From Bacteroidota bacterium (lineage in GTDB: Bacteria > Bacteroidota > Bacteroidia > UBA4408), in the NCBI GenBank assembly GCA_963169745.1, contig CAUJCU010000021.1, positions 124,001-188,000 on the forward strand: 64,000 nucleotides of DNA. The letters are read 5' to 3'. The translations under genes were made by a program, and so were the position numbers. Shown one piece after another: positions 43,551-52,902 of the stretch (position 1 is its first letter; each line of letters begins with the position of its first letter). The notes beneath the pieces were generated by a model. The model saw only the letters and a list, made by a program, of their open reading frames with translations. It had not been told where the DNA came from and searched no databases.

Positions 43551-45239
43551 CTACTCTTTAATCAGCTTTACCGTTTGTTTCTTTTCATTAGTTCCCAATT
43601 CAAGGAAATACAATCCCTGAGCTATTTTTTCAGGAACTTGAATGTTTATTTGATAATAATGTAAAGAATCGCACCACATTTGCGTACTAATAATTTGTTC
43701 ACCAAGCACGTTATATATAGAGATATTTAAGGTTTGTGATTTAGAGGAAAAATAGGTGGCTCTAAGCTGGTTGTTAAAGGGGTTGGGATAAACCGAAACT
43801 AAAGAATCGTAAGGTGGTATCTCAATTTTTTTTCCGGTAACGGTGGTATAAATCTGTGCAAAATTAGGAATACCATACCCCATTAAAGAATCGGGATTAA
43901 GATATTGGCTGGCACTTTCTTTTACTTTTTGTATGAGTTGGGCAGCCGTTAAATCAGGAAGAGCTTCCCACAAAGAGGCACACATACCGGCTATTAATGG
44001 GCTTGAAAAAGAGGTTCCGTTTCCGGTAGCATACACCCCCGGTTGGTATTGCCCAACTGTAGCCACTCCCTGAGCAGCTACATCCGGCTTTATACGACCA
44101 TCTGCAGTGTTCCCTCTGGAGCTGAATCCGGCAACAATTTCGTTAGCATCAACAGCACCTACTGTCAGGATATTGAAAGCATCAGCAGGGACAGAGATTT
44201 TTTTCCAAAATCCATCTCCACTGTTGCCGGCACTGTTACATACTACGATTCCTTTGGCAGCAGCAATATCAGCTCCTATGCTAATCATAGTGGTTGTTCC
44301 GTTTAAATCGTTCCAGGTGTGATTTTGCAATGGATTATCAAAAGTGGTATAGCCTAGTGAGGAATTAATAATATCAACTCCAACACTATCAGCAAATTCT
44401 GCAGCACATACCCAATTAAATTCTTCTACTAAATTTTCAGTTGGAGCATCTTCGCTTCGAAGCAGCCAATATGAAGCCTTGGGGGCTGTTCCTATTAATT
44501 CTCCGGGAGTGTTTCCGGCCATAGTTGAGAGTACATAAGTGCCATGATAGTGATCGTCATATACATTGGAGTCTCCCGAAACAAAGTCCCAAGTCCCTAA
44601 AATCTGATTATGGGCAAACAAACTATCAAAAGTTTCACATTGATCGGCAATAGCAAACCCGGCATCAATTACTGCAATAGTTTTACCGGCCCCTTTAAAC
44701 CCTGCAAAGTGTAGCAGGTCTCCTCCTAACATGGCAACCTGATTTAGTGAAGCTCCATAATTTAAATTTGATGAGGAGCTATTTATGGTTATATATTTTC
44801 TTTGCTTGGCTTCGTTAACGTCTTGAAAATCTGATTCTAATTTTGGAACAAGAGGAAACTGGGCTATTCTTTTTACTGGGTTTACACCTTGAACAAATGA
44901 GAGCATCTGAATGTTTTGCAGCACAACGGAATCGGTACAATAAATAGAAACAGCATTAAGCCACTTAGACCGATTAAGTATTTGGGCTCCCAAAGCACTT
45001 ATTTGATTTACATAGTTATTATTTACCGGAAAATCTTGTGTACTTATACCAATATTTTGATTTGTTCGCCTGTTAATAGCCCGTGGCGATAAATAATCTA
45101 GCGGAGCACTTATATTATATGGAGAATTATTTTTGTCAGTAAACTTTACAACATAAACACTAGCATTAGATTGAGCCTGTGCTTCAAAGCAAAGGCTATA
45201 TAGAAATAATATTAGAAAAAGATTTTTTAAAATAGGCAT
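43551..45239 (-). CDS. Subtilisin-like serine protease with T9SS sorting domain
   Basis: The 562-aa S8-family protease has a signal peptide (about residues 1-22). A propeptide-like region follows, with YLSPRAINRRTNQNIGIS, a motif common in Bacteroidota S8 proteases. The catalytic triad is visible: Asp192 in IAVIDAGFA, His232 in DDHYHGTYV, and Ser410 in GNGTSFSSPLIAG; the oxyanion Asn is in CNSAGNSGD. The C-terminal T9SS sorting domain starts near residue 483 (VSVYPNPFNNQ), ending VKLIKE. It is secreted to the surface or medium. It lies 19 bp after the histidine kinase on the same strand, so they are probably co-transcribed. Confidence 0.93.
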   Translation of the reverse strand: MPILKNLFLILFLYSLCFEAQAQSNASVYVVKFTDKNNSPYNISAPLDYLSPRAINRRTNQNIGISTQDFPVNNNYVNQISALGAQILNRSKWLNAVSIYCTDSVVLQNIQMLSFVQGVNPVKRIAQFPLVPKLESDFQDVNEAKQRKYITINSSSSNLNYGASLNQVAMLGGDLLHFAGFKGAGKTIAVIDAGFAIADQCETFDSLFAHNQILGTWDFVSGDSNVYDDHYHGTYVLSTMAGNTPGELIGTAPKASYWLLRSEDAPTENLVEEFNWVCAAEFADSVGVDIINSSLGYTTFDNPLQNHTWNDLNGTTTMISIGADIAAAKGIVVCNSAGNSGDGFWKKISVPADAFNILTVGAVDANEIVAGFSSRGNTADGRIKPDVAAQGVATVGQYQPGVYATGNGTSFSSPLIAGMCASLWEALPDLTAAQLIQKVKESASQYLNPDSLMGYGIPNFAQIYTTVTGKKIEIPPYDSLVSVYPNPFNNQLRATYFSSKSQTLNISIYNVLGEQIISTQMWCDSLHYYQINIQVPEKIAQGLYFLELGTNEKKQTVKLIKE

Positions 45240-45258
45240 ATTGTTAAAGTATTTGGGA

Positions 45259-48200
45259 TCAGTTTTTTTGAAGCTTAAATTGAAGTTGATAAACAGTTCC
45301 TGACGTGTCTAATTTGGTTATAGACCCATCTAATTGCTCGCTTAAAATTTTTATCAACTCAAGTCCTAAAGTGACTTTGTCAGGATGATTAGGGTCGCCT
45401 TTATATCCTTTTCCATTATCACCAATTATCATTTCATAATTGTTATAAGAGGTGCTTTTTAAAGAGATAGTCAGCATACCTTTTTCTATTTCTGTGAAAG
45501 CATACTTTAAAGAATTAGAAATTATCTCATTTAAGAGTAATCCTAAGGGAACTAAGGTGTTGAGGTTGAAAAACTCGACTTGCAAATCAGTTTTAATTTC
45601 GATCTCCTTGTCAACATTATAGGCTTTAACCAAATCTTTTATTAAAAATACCAGATAGTTGTTAAGGTTAATTTTTTTGAAATCGTTTGATTTATATAAT
45701 TTTTCATGAATTAACGAAATTGATCGAATACGGTTTTTGCATTCTTCAAAAACTTTTAAGGCTGCTTCATCTTCTATATAAGAGGCCTGTATATTTATTA
45801 AACTGTTTATTACTTGTAAATTATTTTTAACCCGATGATGTATTTCTTTTATGAGTACTTCTTTTTCTTCATTTTGTTTTTGAATTTCTCGTGTTCTTTC
45901 CGTAATTATTTTTTCGAGAATTTCACGATCTCTCTTACGCTTCACTTTTCGGTATTTATTTATTGTCAAAACAGAGCCACCAACAGCAATTACAAAGCTT
46001 AACATAAACCATGTTTCTTGATAGAAGGGCCCTTTTACCTCAAAAGGATATTGAACAATTTTACTTACTTTATTATTGACATCTAACATTCTAACTTTAA
46101 AAATATATGACCCAGGAATGAGATTAGAATAGGAGGCACTATTATTTGTTACCCACGGACTCCAATTGTTATTATTACCTTCCAAAATAAATGAGTATCG
46201 AGCCTTTTCAGGGGCGGCAGGGTTAATGTATCGAAAAGAGAATGACATTCTTTCGGTATTATATGATATTATAGGATTAAAGGGCAAACGATACCAATAG
46301 TTGTAATATTCTTTAGTAGTATCAGAGATATCTTTAAAATCTACTTTAATATTTTCAATCCTTACCTGATTCTCAGTAGGTATAGAAGCTAACTCAAGTT
46401 CAGGACTGAATTTAATTACTCCTTTAATGGTGCCAAAATACAAATCGCCTTTACCGTCCATAGTTACTGCTCTTGAATTGCATTCAACTCCAATAAAACC
46501 ATCGTTAAATCCGTAATTTTTAATATTCAAAATACCTCCATCTCGGTCAAAACTTACTTTATCAATTCCTTTATTAGTACCAACCCATATATCCCCCATT
46601 TTATCGCACAATAGTGAATAAACCGTAACAGATGAAAAGCCATCTTTGGTATTAAAATTTTTCAATTTTTTTCCATCCCATACCGATATGCAACGGTCGG
46701 TGCCTATCCACACCCGTCCAATATGGTCTTTAACCATTGATCCAATATACATATTGCATAAATCGGCTCTTAGAACATGCTCTTTTAGCCCTTCATTACT
46801 TACTTTATATACCCCATCTCCTGTACCAATCAACAAATTATTTTTTGTTTCACAAATAGTGAAAATATTAAACGGGCGCCCCCCAATAGTATTTGAAATA
46901 TTACGCAATTTCCCATTTTTATAAAGAAATAAGCCTTGTCCGTATGTTCCAATCCAGATGTCTCCATTTTTATCTTCATACAAACAACTAGCGCTTATTC
47001 TGGGGTTGTCAGGAATACCGGGTAAAAGAGAGAAATTTTTGCCATCAAAGATTCGTATTCCACGAGCTCCACCAATAAGTACTTTTTTGTTCCGAAGCAG
47101 AATAATAGAACGTACAATAAATCTATGAAGCAAAGGATCTTCGTTGTATTCGGTTACTTTCTTTCCATCATATTTTAAAAGCCCTCTAGAATAATCTCCC
47201 AACCACAAATTTCCTGAAGAATCAGGTTGAATTGCAAACACTTCACCGCTACTAAGGCCTTTAAACCCATCAAAGTATGAAAAAGCATTATCTTTAAACT
47301 TAAGCAGTCCGTTCCCTTTTGAGCCCAACCATATATAGCCGGTTTTATCTTGAAATACACATAATATCCTATTTGTTGGCATACCATTCTCAGTGTTATA
47401 CAGATTAACATTTCCGTTACTTTGTACACAAACTAAACCCGAACCGGAGGCTACAAGCCACATTCTGCCGAAAGTATCTATATAAACAGAAATAAACTGA
47501 TCATCATTTAATTGAGGAATTACAGGAGTTATGTTTTCTGCTTTACTTAGGCTGCCATCTTTTCCGATGCTTTGGCGAAATAGCTCACCGGAATTAAGGA
47601 GGTAAATCAATTGATTTTTTTTATCCAAACTCATTGATTTTATAGCCTCATTTGTTCCGAGTTCGGGCTTCATAAGTTTGTTGTTTTTGTATATATATAA
47701 ACCATGGTTAGTACTTACCCAAACATTTTCAGAGTCATCTTCGAGTATTTTGGTAATAAGTAATTTTTTTGTTTCAATCTGGCTTACTTTTTTGAACCTG
47801 TTCTCATCAAAAAACACTAACCCATTGCTTGTCCCCACAAGTATTGTTCCGTTTTTTTTTACCCCAACACAAGAGGTATAACCATCTGTTAATCCTCTTG
47901 TACTGTTATATTGGATGAATTTTTTTCCATCAAACATACTAATACCCCCCCAAGTAGAGCTGATCCAAAGATTTCCCTTTTTATCTTCATGTATATCAGT
48001 AATAATTTGACCGGCTAATCCATTTTCGGCTTCGTAAGAAACAAATTGATTCCCATCAAATTTACACAATCCGCCTCCTGAAGTGCCTATCCAAAGGTAG
48101 CCTCTTGAATCTTGAAAAACACAAGTAACCTCACTTTGTGTAAGTCCTTCGCGAATAGAGTATTCGCGAAAATTATACTGTTGTGCAGCGAGTGTCCCAT

Positions 48201-48273
48201 ACCAGCAAGTGAACAATAAAACCAACCCAAATTTGAAACAGGCTTTTTTAAATATTTTGAATACAGCTTGCAC
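45259..48273 (-). CDS. Two-component-regulator-propeller sensor histidine kinase
   Basis: The 1004-aa protein begins with a signal/anchor region and about 14 propeller repeats (for example DSRGYLWIGTSGGGLCKF and EDKNGDIWIGTYGQGLFLY), forming a periplasmic sensor. A Y_Y_Y-type domain (about 670-760) and one transmembrane segment (about 768-785) follow. The kinase is of the HisKA_2/HATPase class: EIHHRVKNNLQ carries the phosphorylated His near residue 815, NEIISNSLKYAF is the N-box and GDNGKGY a G-box. There is no receiver or DNA-binding domain, so it is an orphan kinase, not a hybrid sensor. No response regulator is adjacent. It sits between a zinc-ribbon gene and a T9SS protease gene on one strand. 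Confidence 0.92.
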   Translation of the reverse strand: MQAVFKIFKKACFKFGLVLLFTCWYGTLAAQQYNFREYSIREGLTQSEVTCVFQDSRGYLWIGTSGGGLCKFDGNQFVSYEAENGLAGQIITDIHEDKKGNLWISSTWGGISMFDGKKFIQYNSTRGLTDGYTSCVGVKKNGTILVGTSNGLVFFDENRFKKVSQIETKKLLITKILEDDSENVWVSTNHGLYIYKNNKLMKPELGTNEAIKSMSLDKKNQLIYLLNSGELFRQSIGKDGSLSKAENITPVIPQLNDDQFISVYIDTFGRMWLVASGSGLVCVQSNGNVNLYNTENGMPTNRILCVFQDKTGYIWLGSKGNGLLKFKDNAFSYFDGFKGLSSGEVFAIQPDSSGNLWLGDYSRGLLKYDGKKVTEYNEDPLLHRFIVRSIILLRNKKVLIGGARGIRIFDGKNFSLLPGIPDNPRISASCLYEDKNGDIWIGTYGQGLFLYKNGKLRNISNTIGGRPFNIFTICETKNNLLIGTGDGVYKVSNEGLKEHVLRADLCNMYIGSMVKDHIGRVWIGTDRCISVWDGKKLKNFNTKDGFSSVTVYSLLCDKMGDIWVGTNKGIDKVSFDRDGGILNIKNYGFNDGFIGVECNSRAVTMDGKGDLYFGTIKGVIKFSPELELASIPTENQVRIENIKVDFKDISDTTKEYYNYWYRLPFNPIISYNTERMSFSFRYINPAAPEKARYSFILEGNNNNWSPWVTNNSASYSNLIPGSYIFKVRMLDVNNKVSKIVQYPFEVKGPFYQETWFMLSFVIAVGGSVLTINKYRKVKRKRDREILEKIITERTREIQKQNEEKEVLIKEIHHRVKNNLQVINSLINIQASYIEDEAALKVFEECKNRIRSISLIHEKLYKSNDFKKINLNNYLVFLIKDLVKAYNVDKEIEIKTDLQVEFFNLNTLVPLGLLLNEIISNSLKYAFTEIEKGMLTISLKSTSYNNYEMIIGDNGKGYKGDPNHPDKVTLGLELIKILSEQLDGSITKLDTSGTVYQLQFKLQKN

Positions 48274-48278
48274 AAAAA

Positions 48279-48638
48279 TTAGGTTTCAGATCTTTTAACC
48301 ACCATGTAATAATCATTATCTAGTGGTAAATAACCGTATTCGTAACAAAATTTATAAGTATTTCCGGTCTTTGTGGTGTACAGGTGGGTTTGGTAATTAA
48401 AGTTAAATCCGTTGTCCATAAGTTTTTTTAGGGTGGCTTTAGACTTACCTTCTTCGTTTTTAACTAAAGCTTCCAAAATTCTTCTGTTTTTTCGCAGGAT
48501 GTTATTTATATTGCGTATGGTGTTGTTGGTTGTACCGTTAGCTTTGTTGTTGTGATTATTACGACATTGGTCGTTACAAAATTTTTTATCAGACCTACCT
48601 GCTAATTTTTCACCACAATCAATACAAAAACGATCCAT
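48279..48638 (-). CDS. Small zinc-ribbon protein
   Basis: The 119-aa protein opens with a C4 zinc ribbon: Cys5, Cys8, Cys21 and Cys25 (FCIDCGEKL ... KFCNDQCRNNHNN), similar to DUF2116-type domains. After an Asn-rich stretch comes a helical segment (IRNINNILRKNRRILEALV) and a C-terminal part with YKFCYEYGYLPL. There is no enzymatic motif. It could bind nucleic acid or protein. It starts the minus-strand unit and ends 5 bp before the propeller kinase start, which suggests co-transcription with it. Confidence 0.8.
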   Translation of the reverse strand: MDRFCIDCGEKLAGRSDKKFCNDQCRNNHNNKANGTTNNTIRNINNILRKNRRILEALVKNEEGKSKATLKKLMDNGFNFNYQTHLYTTKTGNTYKFCYEYGYLPLDNDYYMVVKRSET

Positions 48639-48749
48639 TTTTGCTTTGTTTAAAACTCATTAATTTACAATAATAATAAAAATTAGTTTAATTTTTAGTG
48701 AACATATAACAAAAGTGGAATTTTTTTAGATAAATGGCCATTAAAACAC

Positions 48750-48757
48750 TATATTTG
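48750..48757 (+). promoter_or_regulatory. -7 promoter element of tig
   Basis: TATATTTG fully matches TAnnTTTG, 23 bp before the tig ATG. At 21 bp upstream there is TTTA (48725-48728) in place of TTTG, a weaker -33 element. Confidence 0.55.
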
Positions 48758-48780
48758 CGCCCCAATTTTAGTCACAAAAA

Positions 48781-50124
48781 ATGAACATTGTACAAGAAAA
48801 AGTAAACGATTTAAATTCTATCTTAAAAGTTAGTTTAGGGCCGGCAGATTATCAGCAACTAGTTGAAAAACAACTAAAGGACATTCAGCGCAAAGCAAGT
48901 ATGCCTGGTTTTAGGCCGGGTAAAGTTCCTGTAGGATTGGTCAAAAAAATGTATGGAAAATCTGTTTTAGCCGATGAAATAAATAAGGTATTAAACCACT
49001 CTGTTACTCAATATATCAGCGACAATCAGCTTGAAATTTTAGGGCAACCTATACCAGCTCAAAATGAAAATGATATTATTGACTGGGAGCATCAACAAGA
49101 GTTTGAATTTTCATTTGAATTAGGTCATATTCCCGATTTTCAGATTGAGGTTTTAGAGGAGCCTTTTGAATATTTAATTATTAAAACAGATGATGCACTT
49201 GTTGATAAGGAAATAGAGGATATGCAACGCAGATATGGGAAAGTAAGTTATCCTGAAAAGGCGGAAAGAGGCGATCTTGTTTTTGGCGATTTCTCGGAGC
49301 TTGATGCAGAAGGTAATCTGTTAGAAAGCGGAATAAAAAAGACCAGTTCTATAGCCTTAGATAAAATTACTAATGAGCAAGTGCTTAGTCGTTTTATAGG
49401 TTTAAGTAAAGGTGACCATTTAGAACTTGACCCACATGACCTGTCTGACAATCATACGGACATAGCTGCAATGCTGGGGGTAAATAGCGATAAAGTTGCC
49501 GAATTAAACAGTAAGTTTCAGTTCAAAGTTACCAACATCAGCAGAATGGAACACGCTGAAATTAATGAAGAGCTCTATCACAAAGTTTATGGTGATAGTA
49601 TTAATACAATTGAAGCATTTAGAGCAAAGATAGATGACGAATTAAAGGCTATGTTTAATGCTGACTCGGATCGTTATTTTTTATCAAAAGCAATAGCCGG
49701 ATTAGTTCGGAAATATGATGTGCAGCTTCCAGAAGAGTTTTTAAAAAGATGGTTACTAGTGACCAATGAAAAGGAATTAACTGCTCAACAAATTGAACAC
49801 GAATTTCCGGTATATGCCGAAAGATTAAGAACTCAAATTATTATCAATAAAATTGTGAAGCAAAATAATCTTTCTGTTTCTCAGGAAGAAATACAGAACT
49901 ATGTTAGCGACCTTATTAAAAAACAATTTGAGTCATACAATCATGGAGCTGAAATGGAAGCTGAAGATTTGAAAAATACGGTTAAACGTGTATTGAGCAA
50001 TGAAAAAGAATACAATAGGTTAGTTGAAAAACTTTATGATGATAAAATGTTGAAATTTTTAAAATCAAAGTTAAAACTTAACTTTACCGAAGTTTCTGTT
50101 GATCAATTTTATAAACAGCAATAG
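48781..50124 (+). CDS. tig: Trigger factor
   Basis: Trigger factor is the ribosome-bound chaperone that first meets nascent proteins. The 447-aa protein has the ribosome-docking motif MPGFRPGKVP at residues 37-46. A shorter PPIase region (about 150-250) and long C-terminal helices follow. In Bacteroidota the PPIase signature (GDxVxxDF) is kept as RGDLVFGDF. It is the first of tig-clpP-clpX, the common order linking folding and degradation. Confidence 0.95.
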   Translation: MNIVQEKVNDLNSILKVSLGPADYQQLVEKQLKDIQRKASMPGFRPGKVPVGLVKKMYGKSVLADEINKVLNHSVTQYISDNQLEILGQPIPAQNENDIIDWEHQQEFEFSFELGHIPDFQIEVLEEPFEYLIIKTDDALVDKEIEDMQRRYGKVSYPEKAERGDLVFGDFSELDAEGNLLESGIKKTSSIALDKITNEQVLSRFIGLSKGDHLELDPHDLSDNHTDIAAMLGVNSDKVAELNSKFQFKVTNISRMEHAEINEELYHKVYGDSINTIEAFRAKIDDELKAMFNADSDRYFLSKAIAGLVRKYDVQLPEEFLKRWLLVTNEKELTAQQIEHEFPVYAERLRTQIIINKIVKQNNLSVSQEEIQNYVSDLIKKQFESYNHGAEMEAEDLKNTVKRVLSNEKEYNRLVEKLYDDKMLKFLKSKLKLNFTEVSVDQFYKQQ

Positions 50125-50161
50125 GAACAGAAATATTAACCCCAAAAAAACCTAATAGAAT

Positions 50162-50842
50162 ATGTTATTACCAGACGAGTTTAAGAGATTTGCTGTAAAA
50201 GAAAGAGGTATTAGCAGTGCTTCATTACACAGCTATAGTTCTGTTTACAACGATTACATTTCGCCAACTATTATTGAGGAACGACAAATGAATGTGGCCT
50301 CTATGGATGTGTTTTCGCGCTTAATGATGGATCGGATTATCTTTTTAGGTGTGGGCATTAACGATTACGTTGCCAATATTATACAGGCACAACTGTTGTT
50401 TTTAGAATCTGTTGACTCTAAAAAAGACATTCAGATTTATTTAAACTCTCCGGGTGGTTCTGTATATGCAGGCTTGGGTATATACGATACCATGCAATAT
50501 ATTAACTGCGATGTAGCAACTATTTGCACCGGTATGGCTGCTTCTATGGGAGCCGTTTTATTGTGTGCCGGTGCAGCCGGTAAACGCACTGCTTTAAAAC
50601 ATGCTCGGGTTATGATACATCAGCCTATGGGTGGAGCACAAGGTCAAGCTTCGGATATAGAAATTACTGCTCGTGAAATTCAAAAACTTAAAAAAGAGTT
50701 GTATGATATTATTTCACACCATAGTGGTAAAGACTATGAAACGGTATGGAAAGACAGTGATCGGGATTATTGGATGACCTCTGAAGAAGCTAAAGAATAT
50801 GGAATGATTGACGAAGTGCTTATCAGAAATACCAATAAGTAA
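50162..50842 (+). CDS. clpP: ATP-dependent Clp protease proteolytic subunit
   Basis: ClpP forms the double-ring protease chamber. The 226-aa protein has the catalytic triad Ser128 in GMAASMGAV, His153 in MIHQPMGGAQGQ and Asp202 in DSDRDYWM. The N-terminal extension of about 30 residues before RIIFLG is common in Bacteroidota. The handle region SPGGSVYAGLGIYDTMQ is intact. It lies 37 bp after tig and 84 bp before clpX. Confidence 0.96.
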   Translation: MLLPDEFKRFAVKERGISSASLHSYSSVYNDYISPTIIEERQMNVASMDVFSRLMMDRIIFLGVGINDYVANIIQAQLLFLESVDSKKDIQIYLNSPGGSVYAGLGIYDTMQYINCDVATICTGMAASMGAVLLCAGAAGKRTALKHARVMIHQPMGGAQGQASDIEITAREIQKLKKELYDIISHHSGKDYETVWKDSDRDYWMTSEEAKEYGMIDEVLIRNTNK

Positions 50843-50873
50843 TACCTGCTTCAAAATTGAAGGGTAAAATATT

Positions 50874-50899
50874 CCGAAAAGGGAAAAATATATTTTCGG
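50874..50899. repeat. Inverted repeat in the clpP-clpX gap
   Basis: CCGAAAA at 50874-50880 and TTTTCGG at 50893-50899 pair perfectly over 7 bp with a 12-nt loop, 28 bp before the clpX ATG. A second smaller one (CTTCAA/TTGAAG) is near 50849-50862. These might be a weak attenuator or a processing site; no T run follows. Confidence 0.4.
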
Positions 50900-50926
50900 G
50901 TTAACTTAACGCTTTCGTATAAAATA

Positions 50927-52156
50927 ATGGAAAAAAGTCCAATTAAATGTTCCTTTTGTGGACGTGATAAAAAGGAAGTATCGGTGTTGATTGCCGGAAT
51001 TACCGGCCATATCTGCAATTTTTGTATTGACCAAGCGCATCATATTATTGCCGAGGAGAGCAAAGAAAAAGAAGGTCGAGAGAACAAGAAACTAAATTTG
51101 CTTAAGCCCAATCAAATTAAGACTTACCTGGATGAGCATATTATTGGTCAGGATGAAGCTAAGAAAATTCTGAGTGTAGCAGTTTACAATCATTTTAAAC
51201 GAATATCGCAAGCTCAAATTACACCAGAGGATATTGAGATTGAAAAATCAAATATTGTTATGGTGGGCGAAACCGGAACAGGAAAAACCTTAATGGCGCG
51301 AACCATAGCTAAAATATTGAATGTGCCGTTTTGTATAGCTGATGCTACTGTACTTACTGAGGCCGGTTATGTAGGTGAAGATGTAGAAAGTATTTTAACA
51401 CGCTTGCTCCAAAGTGCCGATTATAATGTAGCAGCAGCCGAAAGAGGAATTGTTTTTATAGATGAGGTAGATAAAATTGCACGTAAAAGTGATAACCCCT
51501 CAATTACCCGTGACGTAAGTGGAGAGGGTGTGCAACAAGCCCTGCTAAAGCTTTTGGAGGGTTCAGTTGTTAATGTGCCTCCTCAAGGAGGACGAAAACA
51601 TCCAGAACAAAAGATGGTTGCCGTTAATACCAAAAATGTTTTATTTATTTGTGGTGGTGCTTTTGACGGCATTGAGAAAAAAATTGCCCGAAGATTACAA
51701 ACACAAGTTATTGGCTACAACGTTGGGAAAGGGAATGAAGATATTGATAAAGAGAACTATTTGCAATACGTTTCGCCTCAAGACTTACGAGCCTTTGGAC
51801 TTATTCCTGAGCTTATAGGACGATTGCCTGTTGTAGCGTATTTAAATCCACTCGACAGAGATGCCCTGCGAAGAATATTGACAGAACCTAAAAATGCCAT
51901 TATAAAACAATATATAAAACTGTTTGAAATGGATGGTATTAAACTAAGTTTTGATAAAGCTGCTTTAGAGACAATAACCGATAAGGCAATTGAGTTTAAA
52001 TTAGGAGCAAGAGGTTTACGCTCTATTTGTGAAGCAGTTATGACTGATGCTATGTTTGAGGCTCCTTCATCAAGTGAAAAAGAGCTGAAAATTACAGGAA
52101 GATATGTAAACGATAAGCTTAAAAAGAGCAACTTTAATAAACTTAAAGTTGCTTAA
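50927..52156 (+). CDS. clpX: ATP-dependent Clp protease ATP-binding subunit ClpX
   Basis: ClpX unfolds substrates and feeds them to ClpP. The 409-aa protein has the zinc-binding domain with Cys8, Cys11, Cys30 and Cys33. The AAA+ domain has Walker A GETGTGKT near residue 113, the pore loop GYVGEDVES and Walker [11 protein letters not shown]. The C-terminal region has [13 protein letters not shown]. The tripeptide that docks ClpP (IGF-type) is in the loop around KHPEQKM and VNTKNVLF. It ends the tig-clpP-clpX group and is convergent with a TlpA-like gene. Confidence 0.97.
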   Translation: MEKSPIKCSFCGRDKKEVSVLIAGITGHICNFCIDQAHHIIAEESKEKEGRENKKLNLLKPNQIKTYLDEHIIGQDEAKKILSVAVYNHFKRISQAQITPEDIEIEKSNIVMVGETGTGKTLMARTIAKILNVPFCIADATVLTEAGYVGEDVESILTRLLQSADYNVAAAERGIVFIDEVDKIARKSDNPSITRDVSGEGVQQALLKLLEGSVVNVPPQGGRKHPEQKMVAVNTKNVLFICGGAFDGIEKKIARRLQTQVIGYNVGKGNEDIDKENYLQYVSPQDLRAFGLIPELIGRLPVVAYLNPLDRDALRRILTEPKNAIIKQYIKLFEMDGIKLSFDKAALETITDKAIEFKLGARGLRSICEAVMTDAMFEAPSSSEKELKITGRYVNDKLKKSNFNKLKVA

Positions 52157-52170
52157 TTCCTTTGCCTTTT

Positions 52171-52710
52171 TTACTGTACGTATTTAGCCAATTCGCTTTC
52201 AAGTGCCGGGCCGCGTAAACCACGCGCTACAATTATTCCGTTTGGATCAATCAGCCAATTGGTTGGAATCGAATTTACCTGATAAGGCTTACAAGCTTCA
52301 GATTGCCAGTATTTTAAGTCAGAAACATGATATTCCCATATCAACCCATCTTTAGTAATAGCTTGTTTCCATGCATCGGCAGAACGATCTAGCGAAACGC
52401 TATAAACAGTAAACCCTTTGGCAGCACCTTTCAGTTTTTTATCTTTAAAATTATTATAAGCTTTCACAACCGTAGGGTTTTCCATACGGCAAGGCATACA
52501 CCATGATGCCCAAAAGTCAATTAATACGTAGCGACCTTTATTAACCTCATTCAAACTAATTTCATGGCCATCGGGGCTTTTAAATTTTAATTCTGGAGCT
52601 TTATTCCCAATGTTGATTCCGGTTTGAGCATTTTGTTTTTTATAGCTTGCAAATCCAAAGATTATAGTAGCTAAAGCCAATAAGGCAATAATAAAATTAA
52701 CTTTTCTCAT
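52171..52710 (-). CDS. TlpA/ResA-like thioredoxin-family protein
   Basis: The 179-aa protein has one N-terminal hydrophobic segment (about 5-22), likely a membrane anchor or signal, then a thioredoxin fold. The active site is Cys71-Met-Pro-Cys74 in FWASWCMPCRMENP, the AhpC/TSA-like class used for thiol reduction in the periplasm. The cis-proline is in VNSIPTNWLIDPNG. It may act in cytochrome c maturation or disulphide reduction. It is convergent with clpX. Confidence 0.88.
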   Translation of the reverse strand: MRKVNFIIALLALATIIFGFASYKKQNAQTGINIGNKAPELKFKSPDGHEISLNEVNKGRYVLIDFWASWCMPCRMENPTVVKAYNNFKDKKLKGAAKGFTVYSVSLDRSADAWKQAITKDGLIWEYHVSDLKYWQSEACKPYQVNSIPTNWLIDPNGIIVARGLRGPALESELAKYVQ

Positions 52711-52844
52711 AATTATAAATAAGGGCTAAAAATATATTTTTTATATACCAATTGCAATTATCATACCTAAAAAGATTAAAATAAGTTTTGTTTTCTTCAC
52801 TCATGGAAAAGTTAGAAAAAGAGGTAAGCACAGCAATTAAATTA

Positions 52845-52884
52845 AAACAAAAGCGGCTTAAACTAAAGGTTTAAGCCGCTTTTT
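52845..52884 (-). terminator. Intrinsic terminator (bidirectional) after the response regulator
   Basis: A perfect 15-bp stem pairs 52849-52863 (AAAAGCGGCTTAAAC) with 52869-52883 around 5 nt. T-rich sequence follows on both strands. On the minus strand it sits 20 bp after the response regulator stop, ending the kinase-regulator operon. On the plus strand it would stop any transcript from the clpX side. Confidence 0.88.
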
Positions 52885-52902
52885 GAGAAAGAGGACCAAC
52901 AA

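Noticed and set aside
51778-52131. 117-codon open frame on the minus strand
   Set aside because: Antisense shadow of the clpX C-terminal region; no recognisable features.
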